Positions 1 through 8,277 of a stretch of 64,000 nt of DNA are shown piece by piece (position 1 is the first letter of the stretch; the number at the start of each line of letters is the position of its first letter). Under the pieces are notes generated by a model. The model made no database searches, was not told where the DNA came from, and saw nothing but the letters and a program-made list of their open reading frames with translations. Location: contig CAMCKH010000002.1 of assembly GCA_945875435.1 (NCBI GenBank), forward strand, positions 1-64,000, given 5' to 3'. This DNA is from an uncultured Erysipelotrichaceae bacterium. Lineage in GTDB: Bacteria > Bacillota_I > Bacilli_A > Erysipelotrichales > Erysipelotrichaceae. The translations under genes and the position numbers were made by a program.

Positions 1-8
1 ATGTCAAT

Positions 9-311
9 TCATCCCATGACTAAAGTCACGGGTGTTCTTGACATAACCAAATAAATACAAATTTTATTAGAATAATCTGCATTAATCAAAATATCACTTT
101 CAGAAGCATATTTATTAATAATCATTCTATAATTATTATCCGCATAAATTGCTTTAAAGTTTTTAAAATTATAATTATACCAAGCATCTTCTCTGCCTTT
201 TTCTGTTTTATTTTCAAAAAAAACAGTAACATCAAAATAATTAGCTAACATATTAAATAATTCAACTTTATAAGGTGATGGTATATTAGTTATCCAAAAA
301 ATCTTGATCAT
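9..311 (-). CDS. N-terminal fragment of a GT4-like glycosyltransferase, probably broken
   Basis: The start IFWITNIPSPYKVELFNML is typical of the N-terminal Rossmann half of family-4 glycosyltransferases that transfer sugars to cell-surface polymers; such enzymes are usually about 350 residues. Here the frame meets TGA after only 100 residues. In the same frame the codons after TGA remain open (Ile-Asp) to the window edge. A TGG to TGA change is therefore plausible, since UGA is a stop in this genome. It lies 24 bases after tpx on the same strand and has no good Shine-Dalgarno sequence. I infer a truncated or decaying gene. The part beyond the window is needed to tell a nonsense mutation from a short remnant. 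Confidence 0.5.
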   Translation of the reverse strand: MIKIFWITNIPSPYKVELFNMLANYFDVTVFFENKTEKGREDAWYNYNFKNFKAIYADNNYRMIINKYASESDILINADYSNKICIYLVMSRTPVTLVMG

Positions 312-335
312 TTCAGACTAATTTTAAACTATTAA

Positions 336-845
336 CTATATATTTTCAATTAATTTTAAAACTTCATCAAAATTAACTTCTGTTTTAATTTGTGGGTTTA
401 TTTTAAAGTATCTGATTACATTATTTGCATCAATAACCAATATAGCTCTAGCAAGTAATCTTTTTTCTTTAATTAAAAGACCATATTTTAAACCAAAATC
501 AGTATCGTAATGGTCAGAAACGGTAATTAAATTTTCAATCCCTTCACCTGCACAAAATCTTTTTAAAGCAAAAGGTAAATCACAACTAATAGTAATTATT
601 TCTACATTTTTAATTTTACTAGCTTCTTGATTAAATCTTTTAGTTTGTAAAGCACAAATTCCAGTATCAACCGAAGGAACTACGCTTATAACTTTAATTT
701 TTCCATCATATTCACTTAAATGAAAATCACTTAAATCATTTTTTAAAACTCTAAAATTAGGTGCATAATCTCCTACATTTAAAACATTTCCAAGTAAAGT
801 TACTTTTTCTTCACCAAATTCTACAACATCTTTTCTTTCTATCAT
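336..845 (-). CDS. tpx: Thiol peroxidase (atypical 2-Cys peroxiredoxin, Tpx)
   Basis: Cytosolic peroxiredoxin that reduces hydroperoxides using thioredoxin. The 169-residue length fits Tpx. The sequence VPSVDTGICALQTKRFN carries the peroxidatic Cys with its preceding Thr; the family form is PSVDTPVC. RFCAGEGIEN carries the resolving Cys. The ATG overlaps the stop of the upstream ABC-F gene in an ATGA arrangement, so the two are likely translationally coupled. The Pro-Val normally found before the active Cys is Gly-Ile here, a small deviation. Function is secure from the paired cysteines and the family signature. Confidence 0.92.
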   Translation of the reverse strand: MIERKDVVEFGEEKVTLLGNVLNVGDYAPNFRVLKNDLSDFHLSEYDGKIKVISVVPSVDTGICALQTKRFNQEASKIKNVEIITISCDLPFALKRFCAGEGIENLITVSDHYDTDFGLKYGLLIKEKRLLARAILVIDANNVIRYFKINPQIKTEVNFDEVLKLIENI

Positions 846-2386
846 AAATTACTCCATTCTCTAGCATCCCAAATTTCATCAACTATATCTTTATAAAAAT
901 CTGGTTCGTGGCTAACTAACAAAATTGTACCATTAAATTTAATAAGTGCATCTTTTAATGATTCTTTTGCTAAAAAATCTAAATGGTTTGTAGGCTCATC
1001 TAAAATTAAAATATTATGTTTTTGATTCATTAATTTACAAAATCTTAATTTAGCCTCTTCTCCTCCGGATAAAGTTGTAACTTTGCTTTCAATATGTTTA
1101 CTAATTAAACCACATTGTGCTAAAGCTGCTCTTATTTGTGCTTGATTAAAATAAGGATAGTACTTCCACATATAATCAATACAAGTTAAATCTTCTCGCT
1201 TAACTTCTTGTTCATAATATCCAATATTGACATTTTCTCCCAATTCAACTTTTCCAGAAATGGCTGGAATAATTCCGATAAGAGATTTTAAAAGCGTTGA
1301 TTTTCCTATGCCGTTAGCACCTATCAGTGCTATTTTTTTACCTCTTTCAAGTATTAAATTTATTTTCTGAGAAAGAGGTTTTTCGTAACCTATAACCAAA
1401 TCTTTGGCTTCAAAAATCAATTTTGAAGGAACTCTATCTTCTAAAAAATTAAAAACAGGTTTAATTTTGGGAGCTTCTAGTTCAATTAGTTCCATTGAAT
1501 CTAATTTCTTTTGTCTAGAGCTAGCCATATTTCTGGTAGCTACTCTAGCTTTATTTCTAGCAACAAAATCTTTTAATTCAGCAATTTCTTGTTGTTGTTT
1601 TTTGTATGCTGCTTCAATCTGATTTTTTTGCATTTCATAAACAGCTAAAAAGTTATCATAATTACCAACATATCGTTCTATTTTTTTATTATTGACATTA
1701 TAAACAATATTAATTACATCATTTAAAAAAGGAATATCATGCGAAATTAATACAAAAGCATTTTCATAATTTAACAGATAATTTTTAAGCCAACTAATAT
1801 GTTCTTCATCAAGATAATTCGTAGGCTCATCCAGTAATAAGATATCAGGTTTTTCTAAAAGCAATTTTGCAAGCAAAACCTTAGTTCTTTGACCCCCACT
1901 ACATTCTGACAATAATTTTTCAATATTAAAGTCTAAAATTCCTAAAGATGAGGCTACTTCTTGAATTTTACTATCTATTAAATAAAAATTTCTAATTTCT
2001 AATTCACTTTGAAGCTCACCCATTTCCTCCAATAAAATATCCATATCGTTATTAGGGTCGCTAATCTCTTCATATATTTGATTAAGTCTTATCTCTTTAT
2101 CTAACAAATCTTGAAAAGCCGTTTTTAAAAATTCATATATAGTTAAACTTTGATCAACTGAGGCGTGTTGATCTAAATAACCAATTCTAACTTTTTTTGA
2201 CCACTCAACCTTACCATCTTCCACATCTAATTTTCCAGTTATCAACTTTAAAAAGGTAGACTTTCCTTCTCCGTTGGTTCCTACTAAACCAATGTGTTCC
2301 CCTTTTAAAATACGAAATGAAACACCATCTAAAATTTTATTTCCAGCAAAACTATGTGATAATTTTTCTACATTTAAAATACTCAT
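842..2386 (-). CDS. ABC-F family ATPase
   Basis: Soluble tandem ABC ATPase of the ABC-F class, which binds the ribosome and modulates translation or antibiotic resistance. Two complete nucleotide-binding domains are visible: Walker A GTNGEGKST and GANGIGKST, signatures CSGGQ and LSGGE, Walker B LLLDEPTN and LILDEPTN. They are joined by a charged linker rich in Lys and Glu. No membrane segments. I start at MSILNVEKLSHSF (514 residues), because the 23 upstream codons have no family resemblance and run toward the previous gene. A TAGAAT box with upstream TG lies seven bases before this ATG. It shares an ATGA overlap with tpx. Subfamily is not resolved. Confidence 0.88.
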   Translation of the reverse strand: MSILNVEKLSHSFAGNKILDGVSFRILKGEHIGLVGTNGEGKSTFLKLITGKLDVEDGKVEWSKKVRIGYLDQHASVDQSLTIYEFLKTAFQDLLDKEIRLNQIYEEISDPNNDMDILLEEMGELQSELEIRNFYLIDSKIQEVASSLGILDFNIEKLLSECSGGQRTKVLLAKLLLEKPDILLLDEPTNYLDEEHISWLKNYLLNYENAFVLISHDIPFLNDVINIVYNVNNKKIERYVGNYDNFLAVYEMQKNQIEAAYKKQQQEIAELKDFVARNKARVATRNMASSRQKKLDSMELIELEAPKIKPVFNFLEDRVPSKLIFEAKDLVIGYEKPLSQKINLILERGKKIALIGANGIGKSTLLKSLIGIIPAISGKVELGENVNIGYYEQEVKREDLTCIDYMWKYYPYFNQAQIRAALAQCGLISKHIESKVTTLSGGEEAKLRFCKLMNQKHNILILDEPTNHLDFLAKESLKDALIKFNGTILLVSHEPDFYKDIVDEIWDAREWSNL

Positions 2387-2411
2387 ATTCAATATTCTAC
2401 CATAATATTTA

Positions 2412-4145
2412 TTATTTAATTGATTGGTTATAAAGCTCTTTATACTTTCCTTCAATTAAAATTAATTCATCGTGGCTTCCGCTTTCAATAATCTTACCTT
2501 TATCTAAAACAAATATCTTATCAGCATCAAAAATTGTTGAAAGTCTATGTGCTACCACAAAAATAGTACATTTTTTTCTAATTATTTTAATAGCGTTTTG
2601 AATTACCATTTCAGTATCGCTATCAATATTTGAAGTTGCTTCATCTAATATCAGTATTTTTGGTTTTGAAATTATAGCACGTGCAAAAGAAATTAACTGT
2701 CTTTCTCCACTACTCAAATTCTTACCTTTAACCTCTATTGAATAATTAATTCCTTTGTTTTTTAAAAGAAGTTCAGCACCTAATTCAAATAAAACTTTTT
2801 CAACTTCAAAATCACTTATTTTATCATTACCCATCTTTATATTTGAAGCTATAGTCCCTTTGAAAAGATAAGGCTCTTGAAGAACTATCGCCATTCTTTT
2901 TCTTAAATTAGTGCTGTTGTAATTATGTATATCAATATTATCTATTAATATCTTTCCATAAGAAGTGGTGTAAAATTTGAATAGCAGGTTGATAATTGAG
3001 CTTTTTCCGCTTCCAGTAGCACCCACAAAACCAATCATCTCTCCACTTTTCACTTTAAAAGAAACATCTTTAAGTACAGAAATGTCTTTTTTATAAGCAA
3101 ACGTTACATCTTTAAATTCAACATCTCCATTTTCAATTAATAAATCAGAATCTATCTCTTTGATTTCTAAACTATCTAATAATTCTAAAACTCTTTTTCC
3201 ACTTGAAATTATTTTTTGAAGATCTGGTATTTTTTGAATAATCATTAAAATTGCAAAGAATAATTCTTCAATATAATTGATCATAATAAATAAAACACCT
3301 ACTTTAATATCTGTATCGTAAAAAATATAATTATAACAAACATAAGTAACAATAATTAGAACAAATATCTTTCTGATAAGATCAAAAAGACCCCAAGAAT
3401 ATAAAGATTCTTTTTTTAGAAGTGAAATATTAGAATCATACATTTCTTTATTGGCGATATTTAATTTTATTTCTTCTTCTTTTGTATGATTGTAAACTTG
3501 GATAGTTTCAATGCCACTTAAAGTTTCACTCAAGATAGAATTAACATCACTTTCTTTTTGATAAAAAATGTCATTTTCTTGATTAGTTTTTTCTACATAA
3601 ATTTTTTGCCATAAATATGTTACAGGTATCATTAAAAGCATAATTAAACCAACATACAAATTAATCTTAATTATAATAAAATAAATAGTTATAATTTTAA
3701 TAAAATTGGTAATTACTTGAGAAATTAAATTAAAATAAAATTTTTCTGATAATGTTTGGGTATTATTGACAATTATGGTCGATATTCTACCAGAAGATTT
3801 ATCATCAAAAAATGAAATTGGAACTTTATTTATTTTATCAAATAACTTATCTCTAATATTTTTCACAACTTTATTAACACTTTTTGTCATCAAATAACTA
3901 CTAAGATAAGAAAATAATTCAGAAAATAAAGCTACTGAAATAAAAATCAACATGTATCTATTAAAAAGATCATGATTAAAAAATTTTGTTTCAACATATA
4001 ATCCCAAAATATCATCAATAATTTTTTGAATTATAGTTATTGAATATTGAAAAACGAAGGTAAAAAACACAATACCTATCAAAGATATTGCGAATGGTAT
4101 TTTTACTATTTTCAATTCCTTTATAAGTCTAATTATTACTTTCAT
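2412..4145 (-). CDS. Heterodimeric ABC exporter, subunit with catalytic Walker B
   Basis: Type IV ABC exporter half: about six N-terminal membrane helices then one nucleotide-binding domain. Walker A is GATGSGKSS, Walker B ILILDEAT keeps the catalytic Glu, and the H-loop is VAHRLS. The signature is LSSGE rather than LSGGQ. Together with the partner gene (canonical signature ISGGQ, Asp replacing the catalytic Glu) this makes one consensus and one degenerate ATP site, as in LmrCD, YheHI and TM287/288. The ATG at 4145 follows AAGGTG by six bases; a GTG nine bases upstream is less likely. It overlaps the partner gene. Substrate unknown: drugs, lipids or peptides are possible. Confidence 0.88.
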   Translation of the reverse strand: MKVIIRLIKELKIVKIPFAISLIGIVFFTFVFQYSITIIQKIIDDILGLYVETKFFNHDLFNRYMLIFISVALFSELFSYLSSYLMTKSVNKVVKNIRDKLFDKINKVPISFFDDKSSGRISTIIVNNTQTLSEKFYFNLISQVITNFIKIITIYFIIIKINLYVGLIMLLMIPVTYLWQKIYVEKTNQENDIFYQKESDVNSILSETLSGIETIQVYNHTKEEEIKLNIANKEMYDSNISLLKKESLYSWGLFDLIRKIFVLIIVTYVCYNYIFYDTDIKVGVLFIMINYIEELFFAILMIIQKIPDLQKIISSGKRVLELLDSLEIKEIDSDLLIENGDVEFKDVTFAYKKDISVLKDVSFKVKSGEMIGFVGATGSGKSSIINLLFKFYTTSYGKILIDNIDIHNYNSTNLRKRMAIVLQEPYLFKGTIASNIKMGNDKISDFEVEKVLFELGAELLLKNKGINYSIEVKGKNLSSGERQLISFARAIISKPKILILDEATSNIDSDTEMVIQNAIKIIRKKCTIFVVAHRLSTIFDADKIFVLDKGKIIESGSHDELILIEGKYKELYNQSIK

Positions 4146-5859
4146 ATTTTTCACCTTTATTTTGAATTAGATGTTGTTGAAAATACCACTTCTTATTTTC
4201 TATAAGTTTGTCATGGTTTCCTTTTTCAACTATCTTTCCGTCTTCCAAAACAATTATCATATCTGAATTTTTAACCGCAGAAAGTCTATGAGAAATTATA
4301 ATATTTGTTTTGTTTTTTCTATATTTTTTTATATTTGTTAAAATTTCTTCTTCTGTTTCAACATCAAGAGCTGAAAAAGCATCATCCAATATTAAAATTT
4401 CAGAATTTTTCAAAAAACTTCTAGCGATAGATATTCTTTGTTTTTGACCTCCTGAAATATTCACACCTCTTTCTCCAACTATTGTATCTATTCCATTATC
4501 TAAATTTGATAAATCCTTAGTAAATGCAGAGTCTTCAAGAACTTTTATCATCTCTTCATCACTTGCGTTTTTTCTGGCTACTAATAAATTTTCTTTAATA
4601 CTCTTAGAAAATAAAAAGCTATCTTGAGAAACATAACTAACTAGACTATTTATATTTTGAATATCATATTTTTTGATATCTAAATCATTAATAAGAATAT
4701 CTCCTTCTCCCTGCGGGAAAAAACGAAGTAACTGTTTGATTAAGGTTGTTTTTCCACTGCCTATTTTACCAACTATCCCTAAAGTTTCTCCTTTTTTGAT
4801 AATTAAATTAATATCTTTTAAAACATATTCATCTTTATATTTGAATCTATAATTTTTTAATTCAAATTTATTAAATTCATTTATTTTTAATGTTCCAGTT
4901 TTATCTACCCCATCATTTTCATCTAATAGATTTGAAATCTTAGATATTGAAACTTTAGCACCTAGATAAGTTGATACAAATAAAGAAATTGACCACATAG
5001 GAGTTAAAAGAATAGAGGTATACAAGGTGAGCGCGACAATATCACTAAGCAATAGTCTATTATCCAACAAATCTTTAGATCCAAAAAATACTATAACAAT
5101 CATTATGGAATCAAAAATAATATTAAATAATTTAGCATAAGAAAGTTCAAAATAATTAATATAGTTCTCTTGCTTCATTAAATCTTGAGTTTTGTTTTTA
5201 AAATCTAATGAAAAATCATTATAAGAACTATACGCCCTAACAACCCTAACTCCTTCTACAATATCTAAAACTTCATCATTTAATTTCGATATAACTTCTC
5301 TTCTTTTTTCAATTATTATATCTTGTTTTTCTGAAATATAATGAAGTATTATGCCTCCGATTAAAACTAGAAAAATAGAAAAAATAGTTACTTTATAAGA
5401 TATTATCCACATATTAGCAACAACCAAGGCAAAAACAATGATAGAAAATAAAAAAGCCATTACTCCTCTACCTAAAAAATTAGCAACATTATCTATGTCG
5501 TTTGAAAATATTGTGAATATATCTCCTGGTTTAAATTTATTAAAAAATGATGATTTCATTGATAATATTTTATTAAATATTATATCTTTTATTTCCATTT
5601 TATATTTATGAGCAATTCCTAATAATTTTATGTGCCACAACGCTGATAAAATGTAAGATAGCATTGCGACTATCAAAAATAAAATAATTGAATTATTTAA
5701 ATCATTAATTTCTAACTTATTTACTTCAAGATTTTTGATGATTTGTTGGATTATTTTTGTAGGTAAAATAGCTAAAACAAATTCAATCAAAATCATTATT
5801 GATACAGCAATATAAATTAAAAAATATTTTTTAAAATGACTAATGATAAATTTATGCAT
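4129..5859 (-). CDS. Heterodimeric ABC exporter, subunit with degenerate Walker B
   Basis: Partner half-transporter, 576 residues from ATG 5859, with a six-helix membrane domain and a C-terminal ATPase domain. Walker A GKIGSGKTT, signature ISGGQ, Walker B LILDDAFSALD with Asp at the catalytic Glu position, H-loop ISHRLS. The complementary defects in the two subunits indicate an obligate heterodimer with one active ATP site. The start is chosen because TATAAT stands exactly six bases before this ATG and there is no Shine-Dalgarno sequence. A TTG fifteen bases further upstream would lie inside the promoter. Transcribed divergently from tRNA-Leu. Confidence 0.88.
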   Translation of the reverse strand: MHKFIISHFKKYFLIYIAVSIMILIEFVLAILPTKIIQQIIKNLEVNKLEINDLNNSIILFLIVAMLSYILSALWHIKLLGIAHKYKMEIKDIIFNKILSMKSSFFNKFKPGDIFTIFSNDIDNVANFLGRGVMAFLFSIIVFALVVANMWIISYKVTIFSIFLVLIGGIILHYISEKQDIIIEKRREVISKLNDEVLDIVEGVRVVRAYSSYNDFSLDFKNKTQDLMKQENYINYFELSYAKLFNIIFDSIMIVIVFFGSKDLLDNRLLLSDIVALTLYTSILLTPMWSISLFVSTYLGAKVSISKISNLLDENDGVDKTGTLKINEFNKFELKNYRFKYKDEYVLKDINLIIKKGETLGIVGKIGSGKTTLIKQLLRFFPQGEGDILINDLDIKKYDIQNINSLVSYVSQDSFLFSKSIKENLLVARKNASDEEMIKVLEDSAFTKDLSNLDNGIDTIVGERGVNISGGQKQRISIARSFLKNSEILILDDAFSALDVETEEEILTNIKKYRKNKTNIIISHRLSAVKNSDMIIVLEDGKIVEKGNHDKLIENKKWYFQQHLIQNKGEKYESNN

Positions 5860-5871
5860 AAAATAATTATA
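5860..5871 (-). promoter_or_regulatory. Leaderless promoter of ABC exporter operon (-10)
   Basis: TATAAT at 5866-5871 followed by six bases and then ATG. With a usual -10 to start-site distance the first transcribed base is the A of the start codon, so the mRNA is predicted to lack a 5' leader. No clear -35. Confidence 0.6.
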
Positions 5872-5896
5872 CAATAAAAAAAATTTATGCTATAAT
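5867..5896 (+). promoter_or_regulatory. Promoter of tRNA-Leu
   Basis: Extended -10 TGCTATAAT ending at 5896, with a weak -35 TTATAC at 5867-5872 and an 18-base spacer. It stands eight bases before the mature tRNA 5' end and overlaps the divergent exporter promoter on the other strand. Confidence 0.6.
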
Positions 5897-5904
5897 GTTT
5901 TTAC

Positions 5905-5987
5905 GCCTTGGTGGCGAAATAGGCAAACGCATACGACTCAAAATCGTACGGGAAACCTTGTGGGTTCGAGTCCCACCCAAGGCACCA
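5905..5987 (+). tRNA. tRNA-Leu (anticodon CAA)
   Basis: A class II tRNA folds from the sequence: acceptor stem GCCTTGG with CCAAGGC, anticodon stem TACGA/TCGTA around loop CTCAAAA giving anticodon CAA, a long variable arm (CGGG-AAA-CCTT), and T arm GTGGG-TTCGAGT-CCCAC. CCA is encoded. It reads UUG leucine codons. It is a lone tRNA between two minus-strand operons with its own promoter and terminator. Confidence 0.97.
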
Positions 5988-5996
5988 TTTATAAAA

Positions 5997-6020
5997 AAAT
6001 CCTTATTTTAAGGATTTTTT
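5997..6020 (+). terminator. Rho-independent terminator of tRNA-Leu
   Basis: Nine-base inverted repeat AAATCCTTA / TAAGGATTT with a three-base loop followed by a T run, starting ten bases after the tRNA CCA. Confidence 0.85.
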
Positions 6021-6188
6021 ATATTTTTAATGTTGGTTTAAAATATTTTTTTTAATTCTCTTTTTTACCATATATCTAAAAATTAAATTTAACACTTATA
6101 TTATAACTCAAATTACATGCTATCTTAAAAAAGCTACTAACGATTAAACATCTATACCATTTATCCTGCATGTCAACCGAATAAAAAT
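6021..6188. other. Intergenic stretch without recognisable feature
   Basis: AT-rich spacer between the tRNA-Leu terminator and the rpsU terminator. I see no convincing ORF, RNA fold or operator in it. Confidence 0.5.
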
Positions 6189-6213
6189 AAAAGCGAATCA
6201 ATAAGATTCGCTT
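6189..6213 (-). terminator. Terminator of rpsU
   Basis: Perfect stem AAGCGAATC / GATTCGCTT with an AATAA loop, followed on the minus strand by TTTTATTTTT. Lies 15 bases after the rpsU stop. Confidence 0.88.
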
Positions 6214-6227
6214 AATTTTATTAAAAA

Positions 6228-6407
6228 TTATTTACCTTTTCTAGCTTTTCTTGCAGCTTCAGATTTTAATTTTCTTCTGACACCTGGTTTTACATAATAT
6301 TCTCTTTTGCGAACTTCTGCAAGAGTGCCATTTCTATTAACTTGTCTTTTAAAACGACGAAGTGCATCATCTAAATTTTCATTATCTTTTACTAATACTT
6401 TTGCCAT
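6228..6407 (-). CDS. rpsU: 30S ribosomal protein S21
   Basis: A 59-residue basic protein of the small ribosomal subunit, involved in initiation. The translation begins [19 protein letters not shown] and ends in a run of Lys, Arg and Ala, as in all bS21 proteins. Full length for the family. The Shine-Dalgarno AGGTGA precedes the ATG. It forms a single-gene unit with its own promoter upstream (TAGACA, 17-base spacer, TATAAT) and a strong terminator. In many Firmicutes rpsU lies near yqeY or dnaG; here it stands alone between a tRNA and a PEPCK-like gene. Confidence 0.96.
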   Translation of the reverse strand: MAKVLVKDNENLDDALRRFKRQVNRNGTLAEVRKREYYVKPGVRRKLKSEAARKARKGK

Positions 6408-6433
6408 AATCTCACCTCGCTTTCGTCTAAAAA

Positions 6434-6462
6434 ATTATAATACAATTTTTTAAAAATGTCTA
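6434..6462 (-). promoter_or_regulatory. Promoter of rpsU
   Basis: TAGACA (complement of 6457-6462), 17-base spacer, TATAAT (complement of 6434-6439), then a leader of about 20 bases containing the ribosome-binding site. Confidence 0.8.
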
Positions 6463-6476
6463 TTATATATAAATTA

Positions 6477-8171
6477 TTATAATGATTTAATCTTTTCAAA
6501 CAGAATTTTACTCGACTCAATAATACCATCATCACCCTTATCTTCTAACCCAAGACAAGTATATATTTCTCCTACCAAAATATTATTTTCAAATAACTTA
6601 TTAAAAATTTCTTCAATCAACGGATCACACATTTCTTTTTCTTGCATAGGTCCAAATGGGTTCGCAAAATAAGTGGTACTCAAACCTTTCTCTTGAGTTG
6701 TTCCCAAGGCAAATCTTTTTCCTTCTACGAAAATTTGTTTAGCCTCATCTAAAGTATTCACAACTCTAATTCCTCTTTTATCACTATAATTATTAGCATA
6801 CAAGAAGATATCAACTTTATGATTTTTGATAATATTATGATAATTACTTACAGGAATTACCACTCGTGCATTATGACTTTCAGGATTAAAGAATATTGAT
6901 CTATCCATATCTCTATAAGCAGTTCCTTTATCTAAATCATCTAAACGCACAAAAGCTCCTATTTCGCTGCCCAAAGCCACAATTTCATTATCAACTATTT
7001 TAAATACACCCATATCATCAAAAATAATTTCTTGTCTGATTATCTCACCTTTCGCCACTTTGCTCATAGCTTCAATAGTTTCAGATTTTCCAGCTCCTGA
7101 ATCACCCATTAAAACAAGACCTTTTTTGCTGCCATCCTTTAAATATAAATTAATCATAGCTCCGTGAATAGGTAAATATCCTTGTTGCATTGATCTTAAA
7201 TTATGTAATGTTAAAGCCATCTTCTTTAAATAACCAAAATACTCAATAACATCTTGATAACTAACTTTGCCTACCCAAACATCATTTTGTTCATCATAAT
7301 AATAAGTAGTATCATTTTTACCATCATTATTCCCAAAAAGAACAATACAATCTGGTTTTTGATCAATGCATTCACAATCGCTCGCAAGTTCAAATAAATT
7401 AGGTAGTGCAACTACACTAGAAATATAATCTTTATGGAAATAAATAAAAGTTAATAATTTACCAACTTTACAAGGATAACACATCCATTCATCACCAGTT
7501 TTTACAAATTCATCTATTAGATTAGTATTAGTTTTGGTAAAAGTTCCCAATCTTTTATTGCTTTTAGGATGTATAATCAAAGGAGTTCTAAGCATTATTG
7601 TGTTAATAAAAGGAATGTTGTCTAATTTTTCATAACCTTTAAATATTTTCCATTTATACTCTCTAAGCAAAATACTAGCATTGGTTCCTGCTTGAAGTTG
7701 ACGATAGACCTTATTTTTACTTCCTTGAATTTTTTGTTGGATGGTTCGATAAAAATTTAAAACCATTTGGTTAAATTGAGTGTCCGCATCAATAAAATTC
7801 GCAAGTTGTAAGCCAGATTCGTTTTTAGTGTATATTAGCGAATATCTTTGTTTACTTCTCCAATAATTATATGCTAGTTCTATTATTTCATTAAAATAAA
7901 CTTTATTTTTTAAATAATAATTATCAATTTCATCTAATTCTAAAACCACCATCACTTTTAATAATTTTATTAATTGAAAATTAACTTCTTCTATATTTTT
8001 GTCATTAATCAACCAATTATATAAAGTTAAATTTTCTTCTTTAAGTTCATTTAAAAAATTTGTTAAAAATATTTTAAAACCATTTGATGATAAAAGTTCA
8101 TCGCTTGTGGTAGCATACTCCTTAGTATAATTAATTAAAACTGTATTTCTTGCTGTATAAAATGCTTCCAT
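6477..8171 (-). CDS. PEPCK/HPr-kinase superfamily P-loop ATPase
   Basis: A 564-residue soluble protein. Its first half is not recognised. The second half has the P-loop GDSGAGKSET, which matches HPr kinase more than classical PEPCK (GLSGTGKTT), followed by IIFDDMGVF, like the kinase-2 Asp motif, and by a stretch ending NARVVIPVSNY that recalls the ENTRAxYP region of ATP-dependent PEP carboxykinase. I assign the superfamily from these three motifs; the reaction is not certain. It may be a divergent gluconeogenic PEPCK, which would complement ppdK in this window, or a protein kinase. Start ATG with Shine-Dalgarno AGAGGTAA; monocistronic. Confidence 0.6.
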   Translation of the reverse strand: MEAFYTARNTVLINYTKEYATTSDELLSSNGFKIFLTNFLNELKEENLTLYNWLINDKNIEEVNFQLIKLLKVMVVLELDEIDNYYLKNKVYFNEIIELAYNYWRSKQRYSLIYTKNESGLQLANFIDADTQFNQMVLNFYRTIQQKIQGSKNKVYRQLQAGTNASILLREYKWKIFKGYEKLDNIPFINTIMLRTPLIIHPKSNKRLGTFTKTNTNLIDEFVKTGDEWMCYPCKVGKLLTFIYFHKDYISSVVALPNLFELASDCECIDQKPDCIVLFGNNDGKNDTTYYYDEQNDVWVGKVSYQDVIEYFGYLKKMALTLHNLRSMQQGYLPIHGAMINLYLKDGSKKGLVLMGDSGAGKSETIEAMSKVAKGEIIRQEIIFDDMGVFKIVDNEIVALGSEIGAFVRLDDLDKGTAYRDMDRSIFFNPESHNARVVIPVSNYHNIIKNHKVDIFLYANNYSDKRGIRVVNTLDEAKQIFVEGKRFALGTTQEKGLSTTYFANPFGPMQEKEMCDPLIEEIFNKLFENNILVGEIYTCLGLEDKGDDGIIESSKILFEKIKSL

Positions 8172-8197
8172 ATTACCTCTTTTTATATTTATATATA

Positions 8198-8203
8198 ATT
8201 ATA
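8198..8203 (-). promoter_or_regulatory. -10 box of PEPCK-like gene
   Basis: TATAAT about 27 bases upstream of the ATG, leaving room for a leader with the Shine-Dalgarno. No convincing -35 at the right spacing. Confidence 0.45.
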
Positions 8204-8245
8204 CAATAAATCAAAAATACAAGCCACTTCAATATCTTGATAAAT

Positions 8246-8273
8246 AAAAAGGTATTTTATAAAATACCTTTTT
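8246..8273 (-). terminator. Terminator after recG-rnc-polC-aminopeptidase
   Basis: Perfect palindrome of AAAAAGGTATTTT and its complement, beginning five bases after the aminopeptidase stop and ending in T-rich sequence on the minus strand. Confidence 0.8.
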
Positions 8274-8277
8274 AAAA

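Noticed and set aside
1-311. TGA read as tryptophan (code 4)
   Set aside because: The rnc-polC junction has an in-frame TGA that must be a stop, and TGG is used throughout for Trp.
2678-2683. CACGTG core as possible parS
   Set aside because: The flanks do not match TGTTTCACGTGAAACA and it lies in an ABC exporter gene.
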